A DNA stretch of 64,000 bases from Agrobacterium larrymoorei (GTDB taxonomy: Bacteria; Pseudomonadota; Alphaproteobacteria; Rhizobiales; Rhizobiaceae), in contig NZ_JAAMFB010000003.1 in NCBI RefSeq assembly GCF_013322225.1, positions 180,185 to 244,184 of the forward strand, in the 5' to 3' direction. The notes below the pieces were generated by a model that was given only the letters and a program-made list of their open reading frames with translations, did no database searches and was not told where the DNA came from. How positions within the stretch are numbered: the first letter of the stretch is position 1; every line of letters starts with the position of its first letter. This document shows, one piece after another, positions 43,543 to 52,223 of the stretch. The translations under genes and the position numbers were made by a program.

Positions 43543-44646
43543 CTACGCCTGCTCGGGGCGGAAGTGTTTGGAGAGTTTGAGGCCCTGGGCCTGATAGTTG
43601 GAGCCGAGACCGGTGCCGTAGAGACCGTCCGGTGTGTTCAGCATGTGCTCGTAAACCAGACGACCGACGATTTGGCCATGTTCGAGAATGAACGGCACCT
43701 CGTGGCTTCTCACTTCCAGCACAGCGCGGCTGCCGGTGCCGCCTGCACTTGCGTGGCCGAAGCCGGGGTCGAAGAAACCGGCGTAGTGGACGCGAAACTC
43801 ACCCACCAGCGGATCGTATGGCGTCATTTCGGCGGCGTAAAGCGGGGGGACGTGAACTGCTTCACGCGACACGAGAATATAGAACTCATCCGGGTCGAGA
43901 ATGAGCTCGGCGCGGCCTCTTGAGTAAAGCGGCTCCCAGAAATCCAGCACATCATGGGCGGCCTTCTGATCGACATCGACAACCGCCGTGTGGTGCTTGC
44001 CTCGGTAGCCGATCAGGCCGTATTCGCCAAAACCCTTGAGGTCGATGGAGAGCGCAATGCCGCCCCCTGAAACATTCGGGGTTTCGCTTGCGACGAGCGT
44101 TTCCATCTCATGCAGGTTTTGCAATTCGGCTTCGTTCAGCACCGAATGACCTATGCGGAAGCGGATTTGCGAAAGACGGGACCCTTGTCGTACGACGATC
44201 GGGAAGGTGCGCGGGCTGATTTCGAGATAGAGCGGACCATTATAGCCTGCTGGAATCTTGTCGAATTCCTGCGCGCAATCGGTGATGACGCGGGTGAAGA
44301 TGTCGAGGCGACCCGTTGAGCTTTTGGGATTGGCAGAGGCCGACATATCGGCAGGCAGTGCCAGCTTTTCCATGAGCGGAACGATATAGACGCAGCCGGT
44401 TTCCAGCACGGCTCCTTCAGTAAGATCGATCTCATGCAGTCGCAGGCGGTCGAGCTTTTCGATGACCCTGGTCGTCGGGCCAGGCATGAAGGAGGCGCGG
44501 ACGCGATAGGCTTTTGCGCCAAGACGCAGATCGAGGCTGGCGGGTTGGATCTGATCGACATCCAACGCACGTTCGCTCATCAGCTTACCTGAAGCGAATA
44601 GTTCCCGGATAGCACCATCGGCCAATATGCCAGTCGTTCTCGTCAT
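43543..44646 (-). CDS. dcd: 2'-deoxycytidine 5'-triphosphate deaminase (two-domain form)
   Basis: A 367-residue protein, about twice the length of E. coli Dcd, with two dUTPase-like halves. The first has QPASLDLRLG and the active-site NPKSSTGRLDIFTRV; the second, from about residue 190, repeats the fold (LILDPDEFYILVSREAVHVPP, VEHG-type FILEHGQIVGRLVYEHM). It deaminates dCTP to dUTP for thymidylate supply; the double-length form is usual in alphaproteobacteria. Divergent from metZ. Confidence 0.9.
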   Translation of the reverse strand: MTRTTGILADGAIRELFASGKLMSERALDVDQIQPASLDLRLGAKAYRVRASFMPGPTTRVIEKLDRLRLHEIDLTEGAVLETGCVYIVPLMEKLALPADMSASANPKSSTGRLDIFTRVITDCAQEFDKIPAGYNGPLYLEISPRTFPIVVRQGSRLSQIRFRIGHSVLNEAELQNLHEMETLVASETPNVSGGGIALSIDLKGFGEYGLIGYRGKHHTAVVDVDQKAAHDVLDFWEPLYSRGRAELILDPDEFYILVSREAVHVPPLYAAEMTPYDPLVGEFRVHYAGFFDPGFGHASAGGTGSRAVLEVRSHEVPFILEHGQIVGRLVYEHMLNTPDGLYGTGLGSNYQAQGLKLSKHFRPEQA

Positions 44647-44726
44647 TTTTTATCGTCCCGTTTCACCGCGACAAAACCAAAAGCAGGGCATTGACGCAAG
44701 TCGTTAACGGCGTTAAGCCAAGCTTA

Positions 44727-44778
44727 TCCCGTGGTGATTTGGCCGGTCGGCTTGCAGCCACGTTAAACAAGTGGCTAA
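44727..44778 (+). ncRNA. SAM-II riboswitch
   Basis: The segment TCCCGTGGTGATTTGGCCGG and the following GCTTGCAGCCACGTTAAACA and GTGGCTAAA match the SAM-II aptamer known upstream of met genes in alphaproteobacteria: P1 CGTGG/CCACG, the internal GATTTG, and the pseudoknot partner GTGGCTAAA. It lies 65 bases before metZ and should repress it when SAM is plentiful. Confidence 0.92.
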
Positions 44779-44780
44779 AA

Positions 44781-44829
44781 AGACCGGGTGCTTGTAACCG
44801 GTCTGCTTTTGCGGCCGGTTTTTTTGTTT
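44781..44829 (+). terminator. riboswitch expression platform: terminator with competing hairpin
   Basis: AACCGG (44796-44801) pairs with CCGGTT (44815-44820), followed by TTTTTGTTTT: an intrinsic terminator 14 bases before the metZ start. AGACCGG (44781-44787) can instead pair with CCGGTCT (44798-44804), using the same CCGG, and so act as antiterminator. Confidence 0.75.
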
Positions 44830-44842
44830 TGAAGGTGATGAC

Positions 44843-46027
44843 ATGAGCAAGAAATGGCGCCCGGCAACCCAACTCGTTCACGGCGGAACGCAGCGCTCCC
44901 CTTACGGTGAAACGTCGGAAGCACTCTACCTGACGCAGGGTTTCGTCTACGAAAGCTCGGAGGCCGCTGAGGCGCGCTTCAAGGGTGAGACCGAAGGCTT
45001 TATCTACGCCCGCTACGCAGGTCCGACCAATGACATGTTCGAAAAGCGCATGTGCTTACTGGAAGGTGCCGAAGATGCCCGCGCAACGGCGTCCGGCATG
45101 GCCGCCGTCACCGCCGCCATTATGTGCCAGTTGAAGGCAGGCGATCATATCGTTGCGGCCCGTGCCCTGTTCGGCTCCTGCCGCTGGGTGGTCGAGACGC
45201 TCGCTCCGAAATATGGCATCGAATGCACGCTGGTCGATGGTCGCGATCTCGCCAACTGGGAGAAAGCGATCCAGCCAAACACCAAGCTGTTTTTCCTGGA
45301 AAGCCCGACCAATCCGACGCTTGAAATCGTGGATATTGCGGGCGTTGCCAAGCTTGCCAATCAGGTTGGAGCGAAGCTCGTTGTCGACAACGTATTTGCC
45401 ACGCCTCTCTTCCAGAAGCCGCTGGAACTCGGTGCGCATATTGTCGTCTATTCCGCCACGAAACATATTGACGGGCAGGGACGTTGCCTCGGCGGCGTGA
45501 TCCTTTCCGACAAGAAGTGGATCGAGGAAGAGCTTCAGGATTATTTCCGCCACACGGGTCCGGCTCTTTCGCCGTTCAATGCCTGGACGCTGCTGAAAGG
45601 CATCGAAACCATGCCGCTTCGCGTGCGCCAGCAGACGGAAAATGCGGGCAAGATTGCTGATTTCCTCGCGGATCAGGCTAAGGTGGCCAAGGTTATCTAT
45701 CCCGGTCGCGCCGACCATCCGCAGGCCGATATCATCGCTCGCCAGATGACGGGCGGCTCGACGCTCGTCTGCTTCGAACTGAAGGGCGGCAAGGAAGCGG
45801 CATTCAAGCTTCAGAACGCACTGGAAGTCGTGAAGATTTCCAACAATCTGGGCGATGCAAAGAGCCTGATTACGCACCCGGCGACCACCACGCATAAGAA
45901 CCTGACGGATGAGGCCCGCGCTGAACTCGGCATTTCCGGCGGCACACTGCGTCTCTCCTGCGGCATCGAAGACACCGACGACCTGCTGGAAGACTTCGCG
46001 GCAGCGCTGGACAAGGTTTCCGCATAA
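44843..46027 (+). CDS. metZ: O-succinylhomoserine sulfhydrylase
   Basis: A 394-residue PLP enzyme of the Cys/Met metabolism family that makes homocysteine directly from O-succinylhomoserine and sulfide. The PLP lysine is in VVYSATKHIDGQGR; YARYAGPTNDMFEKR and FLESPTNPTLEIVD are cofactor contacts. The SAM-II riboswitch upstream is the hallmark of metZ in this group. GAAGGTGA lies close before ATG 44843. Confidence 0.95.
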   Translation: MSKKWRPATQLVHGGTQRSPYGETSEALYLTQGFVYESSEAAEARFKGETEGFIYARYAGPTNDMFEKRMCLLEGAEDARATASGMAAVTAAIMCQLKAGDHIVAARALFGSCRWVVETLAPKYGIECTLVDGRDLANWEKAIQPNTKLFFLESPTNPTLEIVDIAGVAKLANQVGAKLVVDNVFATPLFQKPLELGAHIVVYSATKHIDGQGRCLGGVILSDKKWIEEELQDYFRHTGPALSPFNAWTLLKGIETMPLRVRQQTENAGKIADFLADQAKVAKVIYPGRADHPQADIIARQMTGGSTLVCFELKGGKEAAFKLQNALEVVKISNNLGDAKSLITHPATTTHKNLTDEARAELGISGGTLRLSCGIEDTDDLLEDFAAALDKVSA

Positions 46028-46035
46028 TATCTGGT

Positions 46036-46062
46036 GGCCCGGCGGTTCGTCCGGGCCATTTC
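46036..46062 (+). terminator. terminator of metZ
   Basis: Stem GGCCCGG/CCGGGCC (seven pairs) with loop CGGTTCGT, nine bases after the stop codon, followed by ATTTCCT. Confidence 0.75.
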
Positions 46063-46212
46063 CTCTGTTGCCCGATCAAGCGCGAGGGCTTCATCGAAGC
46101 CTGCCGTCACCAACAAGGTCGCGCTGTTATTCAGACCAAATTCATTTTCTTGACGATATCATCATGTCTTTGGTGTAGAATGCTGGATAAGCAATAACTT
46201 AGGGCCGCATGC

Positions 46213-46605
46213 ATGTATCGCGCACTGACAAGAGATATAGAGGTCACGGTAGACCCGTATTATCTTGAAGAACAGTCTGATCCCGACGATAACCGTTACG
46301 TCTGGGGCTATACTGTCGTGATTTCCAACAACTCGGAAAACTCGGTGACGCTGGTCAACCGTTACTGGCACATCACGGATCAGAACGGACAGGTGGACGA
46401 GGTCTCCGGCCCCGGCGTCATCGGCGAACAGCCGCATCTAAAGCCAGGCGATACCTATGAATATTCATCCGGCTGCCCGCTGGATACGCCTTCAGGAATG
46501 ATGTTCGGCCATTACGAAATGCAGGCCGATAGCGGCGAAGTCTTTATTGTGGCCATTCCAGCCTTTTCGCTGGACAGCCCGGGTCTGGCGCGGGTTTTGA
46601 ACTGA
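46213..46605 (+). CDS. apaG: ApaG protein
   Basis: A 130-residue beta-sandwich protein of the ApaG family (fibronectin III-like fold). Conserved blocks: [27 protein letters not shown], the pyrophosphate-associated [22 protein letters not shown] and GMMFGHYEM. Linked to Co2+/Mg2+ homeostasis in enterobacteria; the exact activity is unclear. Shares a bidirectional terminator with hslO. Confidence 0.95.
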   Translation: MYRALTRDIEVTVDPYYLEEQSDPDDNRYVWGYTVVISNNSENSVTLVNRYWHITDQNGQVDEVSGPGVIGEQPHLKPGDTYEYSSGCPLDTPSGMMFGHYEMQADSGEVFIVAIPAFSLDSPGLARVLN

Positions 46606-46610
46606 CGAAA

Positions 46611-46628
46611 ACGGGGCTTTCGCCCCGT
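46611..46628. terminator. bidirectional terminator between apaG and hslO
   Basis: ACGGGGC/GCCCCGT stem with a TTTC loop; AAA before and ATTTTT after give U-runs on both transcripts of the convergent genes. Confidence 0.85.
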
Positions 46629-46635
46629 CCATTTT

Positions 46636-47622
46636 TCAATCTGCCAGCTCTTCGACCGGAAAACGATAGGTCGTAGAGCAGAATTCGCAGCTCACGGCGA
46701 TTTCGCCGTTTTCCTGACTGTCCTGAATTTCCTCGGCGGAAAAACCCGACAGCACGCCTTTGATCTTGTCACGCGAGCAGCTGCATTTGTCGATGATTGC
46801 CTGTGGCTCATAGACCCGCACACCCTGTTCGTGAAACAGGCGGAAGAGCAGCCGCTCGACCGGCACCTGCGGGTCGGTCAACTCATCAGTGTCCACCGTG
46901 TCGATTAGTGTCACGGCTTCCGTCCAAGCATCGTCTTCGGACTGTTCGAAGACGCCTTCATCGCCGTCGCCGCCGTGCAGGTCGCGGTTGCGAAGTCGCT
47001 CCGGCGCCTGCGGCAGGAATTGCGCGATGATGCCGCCTGCACGCCATCCGTGGCGTGGCCTGCCTTCGCTGTCACGGTCAAAGAATTCCGCGACACCGAG
47101 GCGAACACGGGTGGGCAACTGTTCCGACTGGCGAAAATAGACGCCTGCGATTTCCTCAAGCGAAGAGCCATCCAGCGGCACGATACCCTGATAGGGTTGC
47201 ATGCCGGCACCCTGATCGATGGTGAAGGCGAGAATGCCGTTCCCAAGAAGCTGTTCGGGTGAAGTCTGTCCCGCCTCAGACGCTTCCTCCAGCCGTTGCT
47301 CATCGAAGCGAGCATAGGCGCGCATGTTCTGCGGCGCGCTGAAGTCCGCAACCAACAGGTCAACCGGGCCATCGCCCTTGGTCTGCACCGTCAGCTTGCC
47401 GGAGAATTTCAGCGATGTGCCGATGAGCGCGGTCAAAACCAGAGCTTCTGCCAGCAGTCGTGCGACGACCGCAGGATATTCGTGTCGCTGCAAAATGGCG
47501 TTCAGCAGCGGGCCGACCTGAACGGCGCGGCCACGCACATCCAGCCCCTCTACCTGAAAGGGAACGACTTTGTCGTCGCCTACGAAATCAAGCTGATCCA
47601 GTTCTACGGTTACGTCTGCCAT
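46636..47622 (-). CDS. hslO: Hsp33 redox-regulated chaperone
   Basis: A 328-residue cytosolic holdase. The redox zinc switch is complete at the C-terminus: CSC (in DKCSCSRDK) and, about 30 residues later, CEFC. The N-terminal domain has LTALIGTSLKFSGKLTVQTKGDGPV and QYQGIVPL-type blocks. Oxidation releases zinc and activates binding of unfolding proteins. Cotranscription with argF (260 bases upstream, same strand) is possible but not compelling. Confidence 0.95.
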   Translation of the reverse strand: MADVTVELDQLDFVGDDKVVPFQVEGLDVRGRAVQVGPLLNAILQRHEYPAVVARLLAEALVLTALIGTSLKFSGKLTVQTKGDGPVDLLVADFSAPQNMRAYARFDEQRLEEASEAGQTSPEQLLGNGILAFTIDQGAGMQPYQGIVPLDGSSLEEIAGVYFRQSEQLPTRVRLGVAEFFDRDSEGRPRHGWRAGGIIAQFLPQAPERLRNRDLHGGDGDEGVFEQSEDDAWTEAVTLIDTVDTDELTDPQVPVERLLFRLFHEQGVRVYEPQAIIDKCSCSRDKIKGVLSGFSAEEIQDSQENGEIAVSCEFCSTTYRFPVEELAD

Positions 47623-47884
47623 GGTTCTACTCCTTCACGCCCGCCGCTCATGCCGATAAAGGCCGAAACCCGAAAATTCCGGTGGGCGGGCTTGATATAC
47701 GCTTACGCAAAGATAAAGCGGAGAATGGCAAAACGAAACCACCCCCGGCCCATAAGTCACGATAAACGATTGATGAAAGGCCGCCCTTGAAGAAAGGCGG
47801 CTCTGTGGTTGGCCTATAAATGGGGCAGGGCGTGTGAAATTCAAGCTCCCCGCACGTCTCTCTCGACGCTCAGGTCAACCGAAT

Positions 47885-48802
47885 TCAGATGACACCCATG
47901 CACCAGGCGATGACGGCCTTTTGCGCGTGCAGGCGATTTTCTGCTTCATCGAACACCACCGACTGCGGGCCGTCGATCACCGCGTCCGTCACTTCCTCGC
48001 CGCGATGGGCCGGCAGGCAGTGCATGAACAGCGCATCGCCATTGGCTTTCTTCATCAGCGCATCATTGACCTGGAAAGGCTGGAAAATGTTGTGGCCGCG
48101 CGCCTTGTGCTCCTGGTTCATCGAAACCCAGGTATCGGTCACGACGCAATCGGAACCCGCAACCGCACGGTCGGCATCGTGGCACAGCATAATTTCGCCG
48201 CCATTGTTGCGCGCCCAGTTGAGGTATTTGTCCAGCGGCTCCGAACCCATGGGCACGGCCATGTTCATCTTGTAGCCGAAACGGGCCGAGCCTTCGACCA
48301 GCGAATGCAGCACATTGTTGCCGTCGCCCGTCCATGCAATCGTTTTGCCTTTCACGGGACCGCGATGCTCTTCGAAGGTCATGATATCCGCCATGATCTG
48401 GCAGGGATGCGTCTCGTCCGTCAGGCCGTTGATGACAGGCACGGTGGCGTGTTCGGCAAGTTCCAGCAGGCGATTATGATCCGTGGTGCGGATCATGATG
48501 GCATCCACATAACGCGACAGAACCTTGGCCGTATCGCCGATGGTCTCGGCGCGGCCAAGCTGCATTTCGGTGCCGGAAAGAAACAGCGTTTCGCCGCCCA
48601 GCTGGCGCATGCCCACATCGAAGGAAACGCGGGTCCGGGTCGATGGCTTTTCGAAGATCATGGCCAGCATCTTGCCGGCCAGCGGCTTGTCCGCCGTGCC
48701 ATTCTTGGTCGCAATCTTGCGGCTCTTCGCGTCTTCGAGAATGACCCGCAGGTCATCCGAGCCGACGGCCGAAAGGTCTAGAAAATGCTTTGCAGATGCC
48801 AT
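47885..48802 (-). CDS. argF: ornithine carbamoyltransferase
   Basis: A 305-residue enzyme that makes citrulline from ornithine and carbamoyl phosphate. The carbamoyl phosphate site [12 protein letters not shown] is near residue 50; [11 protein letters not shown], the ornithine loop and [12 protein letters not shown] (catalytic Cys) are present. It follows argD by 58 bases on the same strand and is almost certainly cotranscribed with it. Confidence 0.97.
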   Translation of the reverse strand: MASAKHFLDLSAVGSDDLRVILEDAKSRKIATKNGTADKPLAGKMLAMIFEKPSTRTRVSFDVGMRQLGGETLFLSGTEMQLGRAETIGDTAKVLSRYVDAIMIRTTDHNRLLELAEHATVPVINGLTDETHPCQIMADIMTFEEHRGPVKGKTIAWTGDGNNVLHSLVEGSARFGYKMNMAVPMGSEPLDKYLNWARNNGGEIMLCHDADRAVAGSDCVVTDTWVSMNQEHKARGHNIFQPFQVNDALMKKANGDALFMHCLPAHRGEEVTDAVIDGPQSVVFDEAENRLHAQKAVIAWCMGVI

Positions 48803-48860
48803 TTCAATATAGTCCCATGGATGCGGGCCACCCTTTACGTCAGCCCTTGTGCGCCTGAGA

Positions 48861-50069
48861 TCAGGCGCTCTTTGCCAGTTTGACGGTGAGTGCTTCGGCT
48901 GCCTTTTCGACGCGCGCGAGACCCTCGCGAGCCTCCTCCGCGGTCACGACCAGCGGCGGCAGAAGGCGTATGACGTTATCGCCAGCCGGAACGCCCAGTA
49001 AATGCTCCGCACGCATGGCCTGAAGCAGGTCGCCAGACGGCACTTTTGCCTTGATGCCGAGGAGTAGCCCTTCGCCACGGATTTCCTCGATCACGTCCGG
49101 GAACCGATCCTTCAGCGAAGCGAGACCCTGCCGGAAGACGAGCGCAACATCCCGCACATGCTGAATAAAGCCATCGGCCAGCACGATGTCGAGCACCGCA
49201 TTGCCAGCAGCCATCGCCAGCGGATTGCCGCCATAGGTCGTGCCATGAACGCCCGCCGTCATGCCGGAAGCAGCTTCCGCCGTTGCAAGGCAAGCGCCGA
49301 ACGGAAAGCCGCCGCCGATGCCCTTGGCAACGGCCATGATATCCGGCGTCACGCCCGACCATTCATAGGCAAAGAACTTGCCGGTACGGCCAACGCCCGT
49401 CTGCACCTCATCAAAGATCAGCAGCAGGCCATGCTCCTCGCACAGCGCCCGCAGTGCCCGCAGGAATTCCGGCTCTACCACGCGAATGCCACCTTCACCC
49501 TGAATGGGCTCGATCAGCAGCGCTGCCGTTTCCGGCACGATAGCCGCCTTCAGCGCTTCCAGATCGCCGAAAGGCACCTGATCGAAGCCCTCGACCTTGG
49601 GGCCGAAACCTTCGAGATACTTGGCCTGTCCGCCAGCGGCGATAGTTGCCAGCGTACGACCATGGAAGGCGCCTTCGAAGGTGATGATGCGGAATTTCTC
49701 TGGGTGGCCATGGGTATATTGGTAGCGACGCGCGGTCTTGATCGCGCATTCCAGCGCTTCCGCGCCGGAGTTGGTGAAGAACACCTTGTCCGCAAAAGTT
49801 GCATCGGTCAGCCGCGTGGAAAGCACTTCCTGCCCCGGCACTTCATAGAGGTTGGAAAGGTGCCAGACCTTCTCGACCTGATCCTTCAGCGCCTCTACCA
49901 TATGGGGGTGGCTATGGCCGACGGAGGTGACTGCCACGCCTGCGCCGAAATCGAGATATCGCTCGCCGCTTTCCGTAACCAGCCACACACCTTCGCCTCG
50001 CTCGAAGCGCAGGGGGGCTCTGGAAAACGTATCGAACAACGACCCGGTTTTGGGCGCGGTTTCGGTCAT
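48861..50069 (-). CDS. argD: acetylornithine aminotransferase
   Basis: A 402-residue class III PLP aminotransferase of arginine synthesis. Cofactor motifs: [35 protein letters not shown] and the PLP lysine in [14 protein letters not shown], then [14 protein letters not shown] lies ten bases before ATG 50069. The upstream region holds a promoter candidate and a terminator-like hairpin before the gene, which suggests attenuation. Confidence 0.95.
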   Translation of the reverse strand: MTETAPKTGSLFDTFSRAPLRFERGEGVWLVTESGERYLDFGAGVAVTSVGHSHPHMVEALKDQVEKVWHLSNLYEVPGQEVLSTRLTDATFADKVFFTNSGAEALECAIKTARRYQYTHGHPEKFRIITFEGAFHGRTLATIAAGGQAKYLEGFGPKVEGFDQVPFGDLEALKAAIVPETAALLIEPIQGEGGIRVVEPEFLRALRALCEEHGLLLIFDEVQTGVGRTGKFFAYEWSGVTPDIMAVAKGIGGGFPFGACLATAEAASGMTAGVHGTTYGGNPLAMAAGNAVLDIVLADGFIQHVRDVALVFRQGLASLKDRFPDVIEEIRGEGLLLGIKAKVPSGDLLQAMRAEHLLGVPAGDNVIRLLPPLVVTAEEAREGLARVEKAAEALTVKLAKSA

Positions 50070-50147
50070 GGCTGCATCACTCCTTACGTGAGGTCCACGT
50101 CAGACCTCTGTCAATAGGGCGTTGGGGTTATCCCTGCCCTGAAAATC

Positions 50148-50169
50148 AAAAATGCCGCCTCGCGGCGGC
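50148..50169 (-). terminator. terminator-like hairpin in the argD leader
   Basis: Read on the minus strand: GCCGCC, loop GCGA, GGCGGC, then ATTTTTGATTTT. This is a perfect six-pair GC stem with U-run, 79 bases before the argD start codon and just downstream of a promoter candidate. Confidence 0.6.
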
Positions 50170-50195
50170 TTGCGTACTCTGTTTACTTCGCGGGC

Positions 50196-50224
50196 ACTAT
50201 TGTCACTTCGACACCGGATGTCAA
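50196..50224 (-). promoter_or_regulatory. sigma-70-type promoter candidate facing argD
   Basis: On the minus strand TTGACA (50219-50224), a 17-base spacer and AATAGT (50196-50201). The -35 is perfect and the -10 is acceptable for alphaproteobacteria. RNA would start near 50189, about 20 bases before the hairpin. Confidence 0.5.
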
Positions 50225-50298
50225 CAAATCTCGGCACTTTGAGGCTTTATCAAGCCGTAGTAGAGCTCAAGTGGCGGTCTACAAGGTGTTGCCTTTCT

Positions 50299-50403
50299 GA
50301 CTCACAGATCAAGCAAGTTGGGGAAAACCGGAAAATCGATTCCAGATGATTCCTGCGACTCTTGTCACGGAGTCAACCGGGGATTAGGTTAATCGTCAAT
50401 TAC
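50299..50403 (+). promoter_or_regulatory. gcrA promoter region with GANTC cluster and CtrA-like box
   Basis: GANTC methylation sites occur at 50299, 50338, 50348, 50357 and 50370, with one more at 50485. A CtrA-like box TTAA-N7-TTAC (consensus TTAA-N7-TTAA) is at 50389-50403. TTGTCA-N17-TAGGTT (50362-50390) could be the core promoter, with one GANTC inside its spacer. Apart from these elements and the divergent argD signals I see no gene in 50070-50516. Confidence 0.5.
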
Positions 50404-50516
50404 TAGACTGCAAAGCGGCGGAACTAGTCACCTACAATCTGGCAGATACTCTGCACATGATTTGCTTCATGTGCATTAGAGAAGGATTCTGCCTGCACGA
50501 CGAGCGGAGAAGCGGC

Positions 50517-51059
50517 ATGAACTGGACGGACGAACGGGTCGAGAAGCTTAAGCGACTATGGGCCGAAGGGCTCAGCGCAAGCCAGATCGCAGCACAGCTG
50601 GGCGGCGTCAGCCGCAACGCCGTCATCGGCAAGGTTCACCGCCTCAACCTGCCGGGCCGTGCCAAGGCTGGCGGAACGGTTGCAACTTCTCGTCCTGCCG
50701 TGAAGCGTCCGGCACCTGCCGTCGCGGCAACCCGCACGCAGGCTTTCAACAGCAACGCCCGCGTTGCGCCCAGCCGTCCTGCCCAGACACGCACCGCAGG
50801 AGCGGTTGCTCTGAAGGACGAGTTTGAAATCGACAGCGCCGAGGTTCTGGAATATCGCCCAGCCTCGAACATGTCGCTGCCAACGTCGCTTCGTCTGACG
50901 CTGACGGAACTGACCGAGCGCACCTGCAAATGGCCAGTAGGCGATCCGCTGAAGGACGACTTCCACTTCTGCGGATGCGAGGCAGCCGAATCCTCTCCTT
51001 ACTGCAAATTTCATGCGAAAATGGCGTACCAGCCGGTTAGCGAACGTCGCCGGGCCTGA
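50517..51059 (+). CDS. gcrA: cell cycle regulator GcrA
   Basis: A 180-residue DNA-binding regulator. The N-terminal homeodomain-like helix-turn-helix MNWTDERVEKLKRLWAEGLS...QIAAQLGGVSRNAVIGKVHRLNL is the GcrA hallmark; the middle is Ala/Pro-rich and disordered; the C-terminal sigma70-interacting domain has the Cys cluster CKWPVGDP, FCGCEAAESSPYCKFH. It helps sigma70 act at GANTC-methylated promoters. ATG 50517 has GGAG eight bases upstream; an upstream in-frame start would add 20 unrelated residues. Confidence 0.96.
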   Translation: MNWTDERVEKLKRLWAEGLSASQIAAQLGGVSRNAVIGKVHRLNLPGRAKAGGTVATSRPAVKRPAPAVAATRTQAFNSNARVAPSRPAQTRTAGAVALKDEFEIDSAEVLEYRPASNMSLPTSLRLTLTELTERTCKWPVGDPLKDDFHFCGCEAAESSPYCKFHAKMAYQPVSERRRA

Positions 51060-51083
51060 TAAGTTTTAAGATATTGATTTAAA

Positions 51084-51108
51084 AGCGGGCTTTCGAGCTC
51101 GCTTTTTT
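51084..51108 (+). terminator. terminator of gcrA
   Basis: Seven-pair stem AGCGGGC/GCTCGCT (one G-T pair), loop TTTCGA, then TTTTT. Confidence 0.85.
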
Positions 51109-51181
51109 ATTGCGTTTATTCTCTAGCACCGGCAGGGGAGGGGCTTCGGTCCGTGTCAGAGAAACAGGTATCTGGCTGGAT

Positions 51182-52063
51182 TTACTTCACGAAACCTGGT
51201 CCGCTGCCGAGAATCTTGTCGTCGATCTCCCCTATCGCCTTTTTGTCTTTGCCCTCGTAGTCCAGCGACGTGAGAATATGCCGGATGAGATTGAGGCGTA
51301 AACGCCGCTTGTCGTTCGCCCGGATCACCGTCCATGGCGCGTCGTCAATATGGGTCTTTTCCAACATCTCGTCGCGGGCTTTGGTGTAGTCGTCCCACTT
51401 CGTCAGCGCGGCGATATCCATATCCGATAGCTTCCAGGACTTGAGCAGGCTGTGGCGACGGTCATGGAAGCGTTCGAGCTGGGTTTCCCGGCCGATGTCG
51501 AGGTAAAATTTGAACAGGTGAACGCCTTCATGCACGACCATTTTTTCCAGTCGCGGCACTTCTTTTAAGAAGCGCTTGTGTTCTTCCGGCGTACAAAAAC
51601 CCATGACCGGTTCGACCCCAGCGCGGTTGTACCATGACCGGTCGAACAGCACGAATTCGCCAGCGGTCGGGAAATGCGCGATGTAGCGCTGGAAATACCA
51701 CTGTCCACGCTCTGTTTCGGTCGGCTTGGTCAGCGCCACGATGCGGGCATAGCGCGGATTGAGGTACTCGCGGACCGCGCCGATCGAGCCGCCTTTTCCT
51801 GCCGCATCACGGCCTTCGAATACGGTCATGATGCGCTGGCCGGTCGCCTGCTGCCAGAACTGAACCTTCACAAGCTCTACCTGAAGTGCCTCCAGTGCCT
51901 CTTCGTAGTCCTTCCGGTCCAGCTTCTTGTCAAAGGGAAAGTCGCCGGAGGTCAGCTTGTTGTCTTCGATCCAGTCCGGCAGTACCGGGTCATCTATATT
52001 AAAGATGCGTTCCTTGCCGTCGACTTTCAGTGTAACGGAACGGTCCTTGGCGGTTTCGCTCAT
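51182..52063 (-). CDS. ppk2: polyphosphate kinase 2
   Basis: A 293-residue P-loop kinase using polyphosphate to phosphorylate nucleoside diphosphates. Walker [17 protein letters not shown] is near residues 82-97, Walker [18 protein letters not shown], and the lid region [15 protein letters not shown]. Its single-domain length fits class I or III. It is divergent from phoR, the start of the phosphate regulon, which fits a role in phosphate storage. The start follows GGGAGAG, just after a tandem 15-base repeat. Confidence 0.93.
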   Translation of the reverse strand: MSETAKDRSVTLKVDGKERIFNIDDPVLPDWIEDNKLTSGDFPFDKKLDRKDYEEALEALQVELVKVQFWQQATGQRIMTVFEGRDAAGKGGSIGAVREYLNPRYARIVALTKPTETERGQWYFQRYIAHFPTAGEFVLFDRSWYNRAGVEPVMGFCTPEEHKRFLKEVPRLEKMVVHEGVHLFKFYLDIGRETQLERFHDRRHSLLKSWKLSDMDIAALTKWDDYTKARDEMLEKTHIDDAPWTVIRANDKRRLRLNLIRHILTSLDYEGKDKKAIGEIDDKILGSGPGFVK

Positions 52064-52074
52064 GATCTCTCCCT

Positions 52075-52104
52075 GTCATGGTGGCCAAAGTCATGGTGGC
52101 CAAA
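52075..52104. repeat. perfect tandem repeat of 15 bases (two units) before ppk2
   Basis: GTCATGGTGGCCAAA occurs at 52075-52089 and again immediately at 52090-52104. It lies in the ppk2 5' leader, 12 bases from the start codon. Confidence 0.9.
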
Positions 52105-52223
52105 TGATACTTCAGCCCGGGAGCGCGGAAATTCAAGGGCAGGCAAAAATCTTCCTCGGAAAGCTTTCCACATAAATCCTTGTCTCGCAGCACTCGAGAA
52201 AGACATGACGCAGAATCTCTGTC

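Noticed and set aside
47635..47844. Possible 69-residue gene between hslO and argF
   Set aside because: No ribosome site, Cys/Pro/Arg composition typical of noise. The gap 47623-47884 holds only a small hairpin GCCGCC/GGCGGC at 47780-47801 and presumed promoter sequence.
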